Shown here in pieces: positions 22,379 to 34,404 of a stretch of 64,000 nt of DNA (the first letter of the stretch is position 1; every line of letters starts with the position of its first letter). The stretch comes from Siphonodentalium dalli (Eukaryota; Mollusca; Scaphopoda; Gadilida; Siphonodentaliidae), in the NCBI GenBank assembly GCA_032622095.1, contig CP136061.1, forward strand, positions 129,282,754 through 129,346,753, read 5' to 3'. The notes under the pieces are model-generated. The model was given only the letters and a program-made list of their open reading frames with translations, searched no databases and was not told the origin of the DNA. The translations under genes were made by a program, and so were the position numbers.

Positions 22379-23140
22379 ACTAACCCTTCCATGTCTGGAA
22401 CTTCCGGAAATTTTGCAAAAACCCTGTGCCAATGCATTCTCTTAGGCCGAGGGAAAAAAAGGTTTTATTGAGGGAACATACTGATCAAATCTAGGGTTGG
22501 TGGGTTGGCATAGTATTTAATTTTTTTTTTACATCATAAATATAGCCCCAGTCCATGTCAAATCAAGTAGTTAATAGTCACCTTATTTCATGTATGTATG
22601 ATGATAACATTTGATGTGCATATTTACTTTCATTTGAACTTAATATACCGATACATGTATATCAATGACATCAGTTGCACCGCAGAAACACATAAGTTTA
22701 TTGTCAAAGTTTGGTGCCGTAACTATTTTGGAATAGAATAGTATTTTGACATGTCATGTTTAGTTTGATGCCAATGTTTTGCGTAACGGATGGTTGGGTG
22801 GACACACAGGGAGTCCAAAGAGCTCTGTATTCATACTTGGACGAGTCAGTGTCATCATAGCATTATTGCAAGAAATGTACTCAGTGTAAGCATTGCATAT
22901 TGGCGCTTTTCGTTGTTTATTTCATTTTGTCAACTGAGAAAAATAATTAGGGTCGGCACCAAAAAAAATAGAGCTGATTTGGTTCCCTGAATAAAAAAAA
23001 AAAAATCCCCGGCCTTTTCTATATGTGAGTCTCAGCCTCCCATAGTGTGCCTCACATATTTACCGGTAAGAGAATACATTGGCCTAACAATATTTAACTT
23101 GACGTTATATTACTTAAATGTATAAGCCAGTGCATTCCAG
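22379..23140. mobile_element. piggyBac-like MITE PB1 interrupted by a PIF-like insertion
   Basis: The left part ctaACCCTTCCATGTCTGG to GCCAATGCATTCTCTTA (22379-22444) and the right part TATGTGAGTCTCAGCCTCCC onward (23020-23140) are halves of one PB1 element. They are separated by the GGCC-bounded insertion at 22445-23014. Confidence 0.7.
22445..23014. mobile_element. PIF/Harbinger-like non-autonomous element
   Basis: GGCCGAGGGAAAAAAAGG at the left and CCCCGGCC at the right, preceded by TTA, inserted in the TATATA part of a PB1 MITE. The termini are short and partly degraded; no transposase frame. Confidence 0.6.
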
Positions 23141-23245
23141 GACTTAAAATCTTAATCCTGATTCGAGTAAAAAAAGTCTTGATTCCCTGTAGAAACGGTA
23201 TGTCCTTCATGTAAGAATACACTAACTCTAACCCTATCCCTAACT

Positions 23246-24540
23246 TAGGGACCTGCGAATATTCGAATTTGAATCGTTCGTGCGATTCGATTCGATTTCA
23301 AATATCTCGTTGACGTTATCGAATACCTAGATCTCGCCGACGGTTGGGCAAAATCATGTCATGTATACGGTCGGCGTTTATCCAGTTTAATGTCGCACAC
23401 GATTCCGTGGCTTGCCCGTTGGCGGTATATAACACTTTTGTGCCGTATATATCCCGTTATTTTAACCTCCCTGTCCCTGATACCTATTACAAATTAAGTA
23501 CATGACTACATGTATAGGTAAATTGAAAAATTCGGAACGGGAACGGATCTGTTGCTCAATGATTCAACAACGCGTTGGCCTGGGGTCGCCTGTTGTAGAC
23601 TACTACTACGGTGGAAGACCAGTGAAGGGGCCAAGTCCCACCACATATAGGCATTAGGGTACCAGAGTTTGTGCACGCGGGAACTAGAGTAAGAGTATAT
23701 ACCCGACTTCCGGTGGTTTGACCAAATTGACCGATTGTCGCAAAAGTCAACGATCATGCGAGAGGTCGACGTACTCAGTATAGTTTCTAATTAATAGTGT
23801 GTACTGAAATGTAAATTATGGTATTAAAAGAAACCAGTTTGCAACAAACATAGCACCAGATTTCTAAGTTGACGTTGCCTGTTTGAAGTTACGTTTTTTC
23901 GCCGAGTACGATCTTTCATTCGTCCTCACATTTAGTTTGGGTAGGCCTATACTCTAGTTGAACTAGTTCCCACGTGCCTATTAAACTCGGGTACCCTAAT
24001 GCTTATAGGTGGTGGAAGTTGGAACTTGACCCTTCAGCATTACTAAGAGGCCATACTGTAGTCGTCAGCGTACTATAGTCTCTGAGCTATTAAATATGCT
24101 TCCAAGAGTCCAACTTTCGAGATTTGAATTGATATCGCCAGGCTCCAGTAGAATCTTAAGCTCCCTGTCGGGTACACATGTTGTGATATAATAGATTTAT
24201 AGATACAAAACACAACCACCAGCAGCAGCGCAAATGACTCATTCCGATGTACATGTATCATTCCTGATTTTGAGTAATCCCAACTTATTTCCGTTTTACA
24301 TCGTCCATATTCGGCTGTTTCCGTGGATAAAATGAATGGCTTCCGGTTGACAACTCCACACGGGATTATTGCTGAGGTGTACGATGAATTCTCTCATAAG
24401 TATTTACGTTTTGTTTATGAACTCCTCACATTTCAACACGGTGTCTGATTCAATTCGAATTTGATTCAAAATCGAATATCATTTACCTGATTCGATTCGG
24501 TATTCGATTCGGTCGAAAAAATCCGATTCGCAGGGGCCTA
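23246..24540. mobile_element. hAT-like element with perfect 8-bp duplication CCCTAACT
   Basis: Left end TAGGGACCTGCGAAT and right end ATTCGCAGGGGCCTA agree at 13 of 15 positions as inverted repeats. CCCTAACT stands at 23238-23245 and again at 24541-24548. Subterminal regions are rich in ATTCGAAT and GATTCGATTCG motifs in both orientations. An internal inverted pair, GGTACCCTAATGCYTATAKG, lies at about 23645 and 23990. No intact transposase. The target is degenerate CCCTAA repeat. Confidence 0.8.
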
Positions 24541-24639
24541 CCCTAACTCTAACCATTTATAACCTTAACCCTAGCCCTAATTAATGGAGAATGGAAGGTG
24601 GTGCATGGTTTCGTGTTTTCTTACATGAATGATATACCG

Positions 24640-25345
24640 TCTTTTCCACTGGCATCCATTTCAGATGTCAAATTAGAATCCATTGGCACACCCTACAGTC
24701 TGATGGCCACTGGCAGCCATCTTGGATTTTACTCTTTGCATGACTAAAGCATTTGACACACCCTACAGACCACATCCCTCATCCAATTGTCACCAAACTT
24801 TAAATGGATCTTCGGGGTGACCACTAGATGAGAGCCATAAAAAGTTTCCTAATTTTTGGAAAACATGGCCACCAGCAACCGGGACACACCAATAGTTATA
24901 GTCCGAGTCCGAGCCCAGTAAAATGTGTAGTTGGGATTTTAAATTTTGTTTATTGTCGTATATACATGTATATATATAAATATATGCCAGCATGTATTTT
25001 ATTCTTTGCATGACTAAATCCTTCGGCACACCCTACAGGCTACATCCCTGATCCAATCATCACCAAACTTCATATGGATCTTCTGGGTGACCTCTAGATT
25101 GTAGGCATGGATTATTTCTGATTTTTTTTATAAAACATGGCTGCCAGCAGCCAACTTGGATTTCAAATTTGAGTCCACCGGCACTCCATGCAGCCCATGT
25201 TGAAATGACAATAATTTAATCTACACAATATGAGACCTTCACTGTAAATTTTGATTGTCCTTCTTTATCATTCTTTTCGTTGCTCAGCAAAGTATTAACT
25301 CCTTCCCAAGTTGAGATACAGTGTCATTGACACTTTCATTTATCC
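24640..25345. repeat. CATCTTGGATTTT satellite family with GACACTTTCAT terminus
   Basis: Three to four diverged units (GGCACACCCTACAG, CATCTTGGATTTTACTCTTT, CACCAAACTT) end in GTGTCATTGACACTTTCATT at about 25322-25341, the terminus shared with the copies at 36950, 42380 and 58210. Confidence 0.7.
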
Positions 25346-26026
25346 AATTGATCCCAAACTTCTCACAGCTCATATGGCTGACCTCTGGTATTACTTTACT
25401 TAGACAACTTTACACATTCCTTAGCACTCTATTGACTGTAATATTTCAGGTTATCCCTTCTCCTTGTTGACATTGACACTTTAGATTCATTATGGTATAT
25501 ATGTACATTTTGTTTTGTATATATGGTACAGAAATGTATATATAAAAAGGTGGTCCCCATTTCCTTGGCAGAAATGACTCAGCTGATTAAAAAAAAAACA
25601 GGTTCTTAAAATTGTGTAATATATCATGTATATGCTTTGCTCATGGTGTCCCAGTGTGAATGGTTTACTGCATCCCAGGTAAATGTGGCTCACTAATTTG
25701 TGATTTTCACGTCTTTGATGGGTGTCAAGGTGTGAACTGTCCAGAAGAACCAGTCATGTGTTTAGACAGTAACCAGCCTAACTCTTTGATGATCAGTGAA
25801 AGTAGGCTTTGTGTATCTCTGTGTTTGTACAACAATAGGGCTGCCATATGCACTACCCTCTCATGTTATAACAACACAAGCTAACATATGAATATATATA
25901 TAGGAAAGCAGTAAAATATGATATCAGTTGCTTCTTCAATACAGTGTCATACTGAAATCACCTGTGAGTTAAAATTAAAAAAAAAAGTGAGTTAAAATTG
26001 CCTGTAAAACTTCATTCTTAGAAGTT

Positions 26027-26900
26027 ATGGGCCTTTCTGATAAATGCATTGAGTGTGATTGTAAAGTCAGGAAACGTCAGGAAGGGCTACAGTGTGAAAT
26101 ATGTGAAAGGTGGCAACATCGGAAGTGTAATTCCGGAGTTCTCAGATCAACCTATATCTCAGCGGTCAGAAACTGTTGTCATGTCGACTGGAAATGTATG
26201 GATTGTATTATGCCTTCTCTTCCTACCTATGATAATACCTGGCAGTTCTTGTTTGAATCTGCTAGGAGTGTGGTTTTCAGATCAGATGAGGCTCTGCCAC
26301 ATCAACTTCATTCTGTGCCTGAGGTTAGTTATATTAGCTAATAATTTATGTATTGTAACTCTGAACAAGTCACTATAACCAAACAACTGTGAATGGATAC
26401 ACAGGCTTTCGGTTAAAAATACACAGTATATTAAAAAATTGTCATCTGCTTGTTTTGTAACTTTACTGGTATAATCTTCATTGACATAATTATAATTTAA
26501 ATATTATGACCTGTTAACCTTCAGACATTGGAAACTTTTAGCTTTCCGACCATAAAATTTCAAGAAAAATTGTGGATAATTAATTCTCAACTCACCTGAA
26601 TTAAATAGCATAACTGAAATGATTGAGATGAGATTTTTTATGTTTATCTTTATTTATTTTCAGTCAGTGAGAATTTCTGGTGTAGCCACGACAACAAGCA
26701 CAAAACAAGAGTTAACATCATGCATCAGTCAACAGGAAGATGTTCACAGTAAATTCAAAAAGCCTGATCCATTCCACAAGTTACTGCAGGGAACAATCAT
26801 TCGACTTCAACAGAGGTTAACACAACCGGACCCGTCATTGGTGCCAGCTCTCTTGCAGATGTGTCCTCCCTCCCATGAAGTGATGCATACTGCACAGTGA
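26027..26900 (+). CDS. Small PHD-type zinc-finger protein, two exons
   Basis: Exons 26027-26323 and 26664-26900, joined in phase 0 by donor gttagt and acceptor tttattttcag, predict 177 residues. Residues 7-60 show a C4HC3 pattern: C7-x2-C10, C23-x2-C26, H31-x2-C34 and C57-x2-C60, with Trp55 two residues before the last pair, as in PHD fingers. Exon 2 (residues 100-177) is basic then amphipathic, with FHKLLQGTIIRLQQRLTQPD; I do not recognise it. An AG acceptor-like site just upstream of the ATG (attcttag at 26021) hints at a 5' non-coding exon. From memory, similar fingers precede MULE-type transposase domains in some invertebrate proteins, so transposon origin is possible; no transposase follows here. 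The pairing of the two exons is inferred, not proven. Confidence 0.6.
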
Positions 26901-27105
26901 CCTGTTGGTGTGCTATGTTTTTACTCATGTGTTATATTTGAACCTGATAGTGTTTTATGATGTTGGTATACTGGTTATATGTTTCTGACATAGTGTTTTA
27001 GATATGCAAAGTGTATTTATTCCTGTATGTGTGTGTTTGCATTGTAATTAGCTAGTGTATTTTTTATGATAGCAGTCCTTTGGGTGTTAAAATATTTTAT
27101 ATCAA

Positions 27106-27111
27106 AATAAA
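27106..27111 (+). terminator. Polyadenylation signal AATAAA of the PHD gene
   Basis: Canonical hexamer 206 bp after the TGA at 26898-26900, in an AT-rich 3' UTR, followed within 25 bp by a T-rich stretch. Confidence 0.6.
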
Positions 27112-27900
27112 AAACTACATTTCACAATTTTGTTCTTTATTAGATGGTCTTGAATTAAAGTGATGTGAAACGTAAATTGAACCTCACAATTGAGTTCCCT
27201 GCGTCATTCTGTGGGAAGAGTGAATAAAATAACTCAGATACACGAAATCCCCCATCCTGAAGTCAGTTTGTACACATTATACGCCATTCGGCTAACTATT
27301 TCGATTTCATCAATCGTCCCGATTAATCTCGCCATAATAACACGAAAAAACAAACCGAATCGTTGTCTTGTGCAGTCACGGAAATGCCCGAGCACTTCCG
27401 ACTCGATTGGGATTGAATCGGGTTTCGTTCTCACTTCTCAGAAATGGCTTCTAGGGAGGATGACCGTTTGCTGGAATAGCGTCACATCAGAATATTAAAG
27501 CGAAAAACTAATTGACATCGCAATCGGTAGTCAATTCGACAGGGAAGGAATAGAAAGGGAATTGTTGCGTGAAATCACAAACGGAAGAACATTGGCCGAG
27601 TTAGTGGCAAAGATTATAATCGAACAGTGATCGAGAGGTAATAATTCCAAAATGTTACTATTTATAGAAAATTGTAAGCGCATTGAACGAATTTTTACAT
27701 CAATCTGGCCGCAAGCACAGTGCCGTGCAGAAAGAGTTGTCTTACTTTTGTAACTCAAAACTGTTTAATTACATATACCTGTACAATAGTACAATAATTG
27801 ATATTCAATATGCCAATACTGACCATTTGTTAGCTCATTGGCCATGAAATATTTTTAAGGGCAAATTCTGTTGTCAAGCTTTAGTCAGCACTATTCATTC
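27112..27900. other. Intergenic, nothing recognised
   Basis: Moderately complex sequence, less repeat-like than its surroundings. A short frame beginning ATGGCTTCTAGG at 27444 closes after eleven codons. No supported gene. Confidence 0.4.
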
Positions 27901-27929
27901 TGATAGATGATAACTATATGGAAGGCCTT

Positions 27930-30095
27930 TTTCACATGTATTAGCTAATTGCACTTTAGCATAAGTGAATTACACGTAAGCGTAATGTATTACACTCAGC
28001 CTCAGGTGTAATGCACACATATAAAGCGTAATTCACTAACGCTTAACTGTATGATGTAGATAAAGAATTACTCCTATGAGTAATAGAATTATGACTAGTG
28101 TGCTTAAGCGTAATTGATTTAAGTGTGCTTAAGCGTAATTGATTTACGCTTAAGCGTAATTGATTTACGCTTAAGCTCACTGGTAATTCATTTTCATTGA
28201 TAGATTAATTACACTTAATCGTAAATGAATTATGCTTAAGCGATTATACGAGAAGCCGTTTTCACATTTATTCTGATTCTGCTTAATCGCAAATCATTTA
28301 CGCTTAAGTGTAAATCATTTGCACTTAAGAGCAAATCATTTATACTTAAATCCAAATCATATGCGCTTTAGCGGAAATAGTATGGGAGGCCCTTTTCACA
28401 TTTATTATTTATTTGCGCTTAAGCGCAAATATTTGTGCTGCAAATATGTGTCTATCAATTTATTTGCACTTAAGCACAAATACCTAACACTCCCTTACAT
28501 CCCTCTGATGTGAATGATTGAGTCCATCTCATATTATATTATCATGGGCCCATATATATAGTACCGGTAGTAGCCCCGTAGACTGGAAAGTTGAAAAAAG
28601 AAATCCATATGCATATCAGCATCTCTGTCCCTGGTGTCCCAAGAATTGGTGCCTCACTCCCAGAGCTCATGTATATTTTATTATCTCCTGCACAGATATA
28701 TACCATTTCCATGGCCATAAATAGGGAATTAGGGGTTACTGGGGTTTGCTTCTCTCATATGGTGTGCTCATTGACTTGAAGTAGGGGAAAAACCCCTATT
28801 TTCATAATATCAGCATCCCTGTCCCCAAGAATTTGTGTCTCCATCCCAGAGATATAGTATATTTTATAAAAGAGACATATCCTACACAGATCTATATCAT
28901 TTCCATTCCATGGTCATAAAACAGATCTTGGGGTTTCTGGGGGATTGTTTCCTTCATATGGTGGGGCTATATCAACTTTAGTGATGTGTTTTAGGCCTGT
29001 GCCATGTAAATTTAATTCAGGGGGGATCAATGCATATTGATTTTTATTTGCGCTTAAGTGCAAATGATTGGCGCTTAAGCGCAAATATGATCTATTTGCT
29101 TAAGCGCAAATGATAGAAGTTATTTGCGCTTAAGCGTGAATAAATAATAAATGTGAAAAGGGCCTCCCATAAAATAGATCACATTTATGGCAATTTTATG
29201 CTAAAGCGCAAATATATTATTAGACACATATTTTTTGCGCTTAAGCGCAATTGATTTACACTAATAAATAATATATTTGAAAAGGCTGTCTCCCATGCGA
29301 TTCCCTCTAAACTCAAATTTACTCTGGCAATAAGACATCAATCAAACATCGGTTTAGACTCCCCCATATACTATGAGATGGACTCAATTATTCAGACAGA
29401 GGAAATCAGTTGGAGTTCAAATAGGTATTTGCTTAAGCATTATTCATTTTAATTATGGTTAAGTGTAAATGAGTTCCGCGCTTAAGCGTAAATGAAGTAC
29501 ACTTAAAGTAATTCAATTATACTCTCATTGAACTCCCCTCACGCTGAAATGGATGCAACCGCATTACTAATGCCAGTAACCTACATCAGGTTATACCAAT
29601 ACACATGAGGTATATGGGGAGCCAAATTAACATTTAATAAATAATAGAGCTTAAGCGATATAATTGAGCTTAAGCGATATAATAAGGGAAGATATAATTG
29701 CGATTAAGTTCAATAAGGAAATATCTAATTGCGCTTAGCAAAATAAGGAATATCTTATTGCACGTAAGCACAAAAAGGAATATCATATTGCACTTAAGTG
29801 CAATAAGGAATCTCTAAGCGCAATAAGGAATATTCTTATTGTGCTTAAGCGCGATAAGAAATATTCTTATGCACTTAAGTGTAATTAGAGATTCCTTGAT
29901 TGGGGGGGGGGGGGGGGGGGGGGGGGGCTTTAGCTCAATTATTTATTAAATGTTAATTTGGCTTCCTCCCATAGAGGTGAGATAGCTGATGAACCCAATT
30001 ACACTTAAGCGTAATTCAAATGTATTACGCTTATCGTAAGTTAATTATGCTTAAGCGTAAATAATTTACGCTTAAGTGTAATTAGCTACTATAAA
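27930..30095. repeat. CTTAAG palindrome cluster (2.2 kb) with inverted modules
   Basis: I count at least 20 CTTAAG cores, most inside longer palindromes such as GCGCTTAAGCGC, TTTGCGCTTAAGCGCAAA and TTACGCTTAAGCGTAA. A module GGGAGGCCCTTTTCACATTT appears in plus orientation near 28383 and inverted near 29145-29170; relatives lie at 27918, 28250 and 29270. The ends GTATTAGCTAATTGCACTTT (27938) and AAGTGTAATTAGCTACTATA (30073) are inverted. Two 194-bp-spaced direct repeats (CAGCATCYCTGTCC at 28617 and 28811) occupy the centre, and a 26-base G run lies at 29902-29927. No coding content. Confidence 0.85.
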
Positions 30096-30099
30096 GTGA

Positions 30100-30990
30100 A
30101 TCTGAGATAAGGGGAGTACTCTAAATTGTTCTTTACACCAGCTGTTTCTACCAATTAAAAAGAATTCTCATTTATTTTGAAACTAATGAAAGACAACAGT
30201 ATAATTTTTTACTGGTAATATTCATGATAAACTTGTACAAATCTGAAAAGAAACAAAAATTTAATATTTAAGAAATTTAGAGTTCACTCTCTTACAGCAG
30301 CGACCACTATGCCAGGAAGACCAATCGATCTAGTTCAGCCCGATTGGGCTATTATAATAATTTATAGATCGATCGGTGGTTCACTTTCTGCATTTCAAAT
30401 ATTGCTAATTATTTCCATTTACAGAAGTCAATAATGCCATTGCAGATAACTTCATCTTAAATTCGACCAAATATGTTGACGTTTGATAAGAAACGCAGGA
30501 ATTCCCCGATTTGTTTATTTTCAATCGATGAGAAGCATGACCACCTGGATCAGTTCGGAGGTGTGTCAATCGTATTTTGCATGCTGTGAATACCCATTCA
30601 CGCCTAAATTTGCTAACAATCCATATATAACATATACACAGTGTGTACACTTTGTTAGTTGCCAATTAATTATCGATATTTCAATTAGAAAACATGAGAT
30701 ATCGATGCAAAAATCAAGACATTATCTAGTTTGTGTTTTGTTGAATCTACTTTCGGTTATCGACATGCCGGCTATTGTTTTGGCTGTTCTGTCAACCGTG
30801 CGTGCCAGCCGATCGTCGTTTTTTGGGCGGTTCCGATTTCTTCCGAATATAATTCCATGACCTCCACGCGATGATTCGCGCCGAAAATGTGGTTGTATCT
30901 GAGAAGATTTCTTACTCTGACCGCAGTTTTCAACAATTTAATACGGGGCGAATACCGCATCAATAATATGCAACCTTGGGGTTTTATTTC
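30100..30990. other. Intergenic, no supported gene
   Basis: Higher-complexity sequence with an open frame of 125 codons (30483-30860) that has no recognised domain and no splice context I trust. Confidence 0.4.
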
Positions 30991-30995
30991 TAGTT

Positions 30996-31870
30996 TTTAG
31001 CTCACCTGAGACGAAGTCTCCGGTGGAGCTATAGTCATCACTCCTCGTCCGTCGTCCGTCCGTCCATCCGTCCGTCCATCCGTCCGTCCATCCGTCCGTC
31101 CGTCAACAATTCTTTGAACATCTTCTCCTCTGAAACCGGAAGACCGAATTGGTTCATATTTGGTGTGGATGTTCCCTAGGTGACTCTCATTCAGATTTGT
31201 TCAAATGAGGTCACTGGGTCAAATAGTTGCGAAACCAGGGCCATAACTCTATTCCTCCACAGTAATTCTTACAACGACTTCTTGTCCATAACCATTGTGC
31301 CGATTTAGCTAATATTTGGTATGGAGGGTCCTTGGGTGACTGGTGTTCAGATTTGTTCAAATGAGGTCACCCGGTCAATTAGTTGAGAAACCAGTGCCAT
31401 AACTCATAGTAATTCTTACAATGACTTCTTCTACAAAAATATTTGGCCGAATTAGCTTATATTTGGTACTGAGAGACCTTGGATGACTGGGAATCAGATT
31501 TGTTCAAATTGGGTCACTGGGTCAATTAGGGGCAGAGCCAGGGACATAACTCTAAAAACCAAAAAATTACATTTTTGCATTTTGATCATATTTGGTGTGG
31601 ATGTTCCCTAGGTGACTGTCATTAAGATTTGTTCAAATGAGGTCACTATGTCAAACAGTTGCGAAACCAGGGCCATAACTATATTCCTCCTTGGTAATTC
31701 TTATAACGACTTCTTGTCAACAATCATTATGCCGATTTAGTTTATATTTGGTATGTGGGGTCATTGAATGACTGGGGTTCAGATTTGTTCAAAGGGGGTC
31801 ACTGGGTCAAATAGTGGTGGAGCCAGGGCCATAATTCCCCAAAAAATAATAAAAAAATATCACCCCCCCC
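30996..31870 (+). repeat. TAGCTCA repeat family, long plus-strand copy
   Basis: Begins TTTTTAGCTCACCTGAGACG. A CCGTCCGTCCAT minisatellite fills 31035-31105. Four diverged internal units of about 140-150 bp follow, each with AGATTTGTTCAAATGAGGTC- and GCCATAACTC-like blocks, ending in a C run near 31862. Confidence 0.8.
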
Positions 31871-32159
31871 CCCCACATGACCCAGAACCCCACCCTGCCC
31901 CCAACCAACAGCATTCCACCCTATCTCATATCCTAACTCACAGGTAAATAAAGTTTTTTTTTTAAATTCCCATTACAAGGCAACTCTCCTATGAACTGAT
32001 AGACACCACAGATAGAGTCCCCAGGGAGTGTATTCATGTCATCCATAATTTAAATGAGATTAATGGTGTTATCAATGAAGCACCCTTGTTGTTTACATTA
32101 TCACTCAGTGGTCATTAAAATCAGATTAATTTCATTTTCTCAGAGTGCCTGGCATTTGT

Positions 32160-33265
32160 TGAATGAGGTTCACAGAGGGTGAATTTAGTGACGCTATCCT
32201 ACACAGCAGGCTAGCATAACCAAATACACCCTCTGAGAACCTTATTCCGCTTAGGCCTCATCTTCTGGGAAGTATCTAGAGTCTCAAGATCTCATTCTGC
32301 TTAGGCCTCATCTTCTGGGAAGTATCTATAGTATCAAATTTACATTGTTGTTAGTTAAATTTCCCTTCTAGGAAGTTTCTGTATCCCTTAATTTGCAGAA
32401 GATAAAATTCATGATTGAGGTGCCCAATGGGTGAACATCACCAATTTCAACTGGGGAACTTCAATCTTATTCTAGGTCTTCCATAGCAGTTGAGGGCCTT
32501 ATCAGAATGAGGTCCCCAGAGGGTGAATTTAGTGATACTAGCCCGCTGTGCAGGATAGCCTCACTAAATTCACCCTCTGGGTACCTCATTCTGCAAATAA
32601 CAGACAGACTATTTCAAAGCTTGATTCAAGGCTAGCATCACCAAATTCACCATTTGGGGACCTCATTCTGCTTAGGCCTCATCTTCTGGGAAGTATCTAT
32701 AGTATCAAATTTACATTGTTGTTAGTTAAATTTCCCTTCTAGGAAGTTTCTATATCCCCTAATTTGCAGAAGATAAAATTCATAATTGAGGGGCCCAATG
32801 GGTGAACATCACCAACTTCAACTGGGGAAATTCAATTTTATTCTAGGTCTTCCATAGCAGTTGAGGACTTTATCAGAATGAGGTCCCCAGAGGGTGAATT
32901 TTGCATCACTAAATTCACCCTCTGGGGACCTCACTCTGCAAATGACAGACACACTATCACACTATTTCAAGGCTTGTTGTATAATACATTGTGTTGCTTG
33001 AGGCCAGGCATACACAATGTAGGAACAGACACACTTTTTGTGATGCTATCCGGCACAGCAGGCTAGCATCACCAAATTCACTCTCTGGCGTCCTCATTCT
33101 GCTTAGGCCTCATCTTCTGGGAAGTATCTATAGTATCAAATTTACATTGTTGTTAGTTAAATTTCCCTTCTAGGAAGTTTCTATATCCCCTAATTTGCAG
33201 AAAATAAAATTCATAAATGAGGTGCCCAATGGGTGAATATCACCAACTTCAACTGGGGAACTTAA
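32160..33265. repeat. Tandem array of the GAGGTCCCC hairpin repeat
   Basis: About three units of roughly 350-400 bp. Complete hairpins lie at 32160-32250, 32503-32594 and 32874-32939, and right halves end near 32672 and 33100. Between hairpins the units share CTTAGGCCTCATCTTCTGGG, AAATTTCCCTTCTAGGAAGT, AATTTGCAGAAGATAAAATT and CAATGGGTGAACATCACCAA. Divergence between units is low. Confidence 0.85.
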
Positions 33266-33760
33266 TTTTTATCCTTATCAGATTTGTGAAAATGGGATCA
33301 CAAAGTCAAATAAGGGCAGAGCAAGAGACTTAACTATTTCACTACATAGTAATTCTTAAAATATGTTTGCAAGAACTAGTTGGCTTATATAGAATGGAAT
33401 GTTCTTCCTTGACTGCAATTCAGATTTTTTTAATGGGGTCACCTGGTCAAATAGGGGCCAAGCGAAGGACAGTTTCCCTCTTAATATGCTTCCTTCACAA
33501 GGACCATCAGGTCTATTTGACTGATATTTATGATTTGTATGAAGGGTTCTTTGGTGTCTGGGATTCAAATTTATTCAGATGGGGTCACCCGGTTAAATAG
33601 GGTGGGACCAGGGACATAACTATATGTCTCTATAGTAATTCTTAAAATGTCTTCTCAAGGGATTTTGGACTATTTAGCTTACATATAGTATGGAGGAATC
33701 AGGAAGATCCTTTAGTGACTGAGATACAGATTTGTTAAAATGAGGTCAACCTGTCAAGAA
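33266..33760 (+). repeat. Degraded TAGCTCA family units
   Basis: Diverged internal units (GATTCAAATTTATTCAGATG, GGTCACCYGGTYAAATAGG) without the TAGCTCA start. No gene. Confidence 0.55.
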
Positions 33761-34103
33761 ATGGCAGTCTATGGGGAGTTAACACTTTTGTGTCCAATAA
33801 AATCATAGAAATACCAAATTCATTAAAACATCTACCTTGGAACCACCTGACTGATTGGTCTGACATACATGTATTGTGTTTTGGGTCCATGGATAATTGG
33901 GCTTCAAACATGTTTAAATGGTTTTAGAAAAAGGCGCTTGTGAGATTGGAAATTTCCAACAATTGAGAAAGTTTGAGGTGTCGGTTGTGAAATTCCAACC
34001 TAAGACTTGGGAGTCTGGATCCCGGTTGGGAGGGGACTTGTTGAGCTGGAGGAGGGGGGTGATCAGTAGTGTACAGTTGGCAATTTCAAGGTGGTTTTTT
34101 ACC

Positions 34104-34257
34104 AAGCTAAGTCTCTCTAGCCACATATTCTGTTTAAATCTACTTCTTTTAAAGTGATTATGAAAAGTGCTGACTGTTTTGGTCTCCAGAGTCCCAGTCT
34201 TATCAGTCTTTGCAGTCTGGTGAGCGACCCCACAGTCATTGACTGTCTTGTTTATTA
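34104..34257. repeat. Dispersed repeat, inverted partner of 2711-2857
   Basis: Contains TCTGGTGAGCGACCCCACAG, the reverse complement of the block near 2730-2755, and matches it over about 150 bp. Confidence 0.65.
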
Positions 34258-34404
34258 CCTTTCTTATGGTATATCGGATACAGTTCTGTTTGACATGAAA
34301 TATATACCCACCGGGAGTGAAGCTAATGACTTTAATGGTTTGGTAGATTTGAGTTTTGTGTTTAGAAATTACATCAGACTCTCAACCCCAAATAACAAAA
34401 CATA

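Noticed and set aside
30483-30860. 125-codon plus-strand frame
   Set aside because: No recognised domain or splice context; composition typical of chance AT-rich frames.
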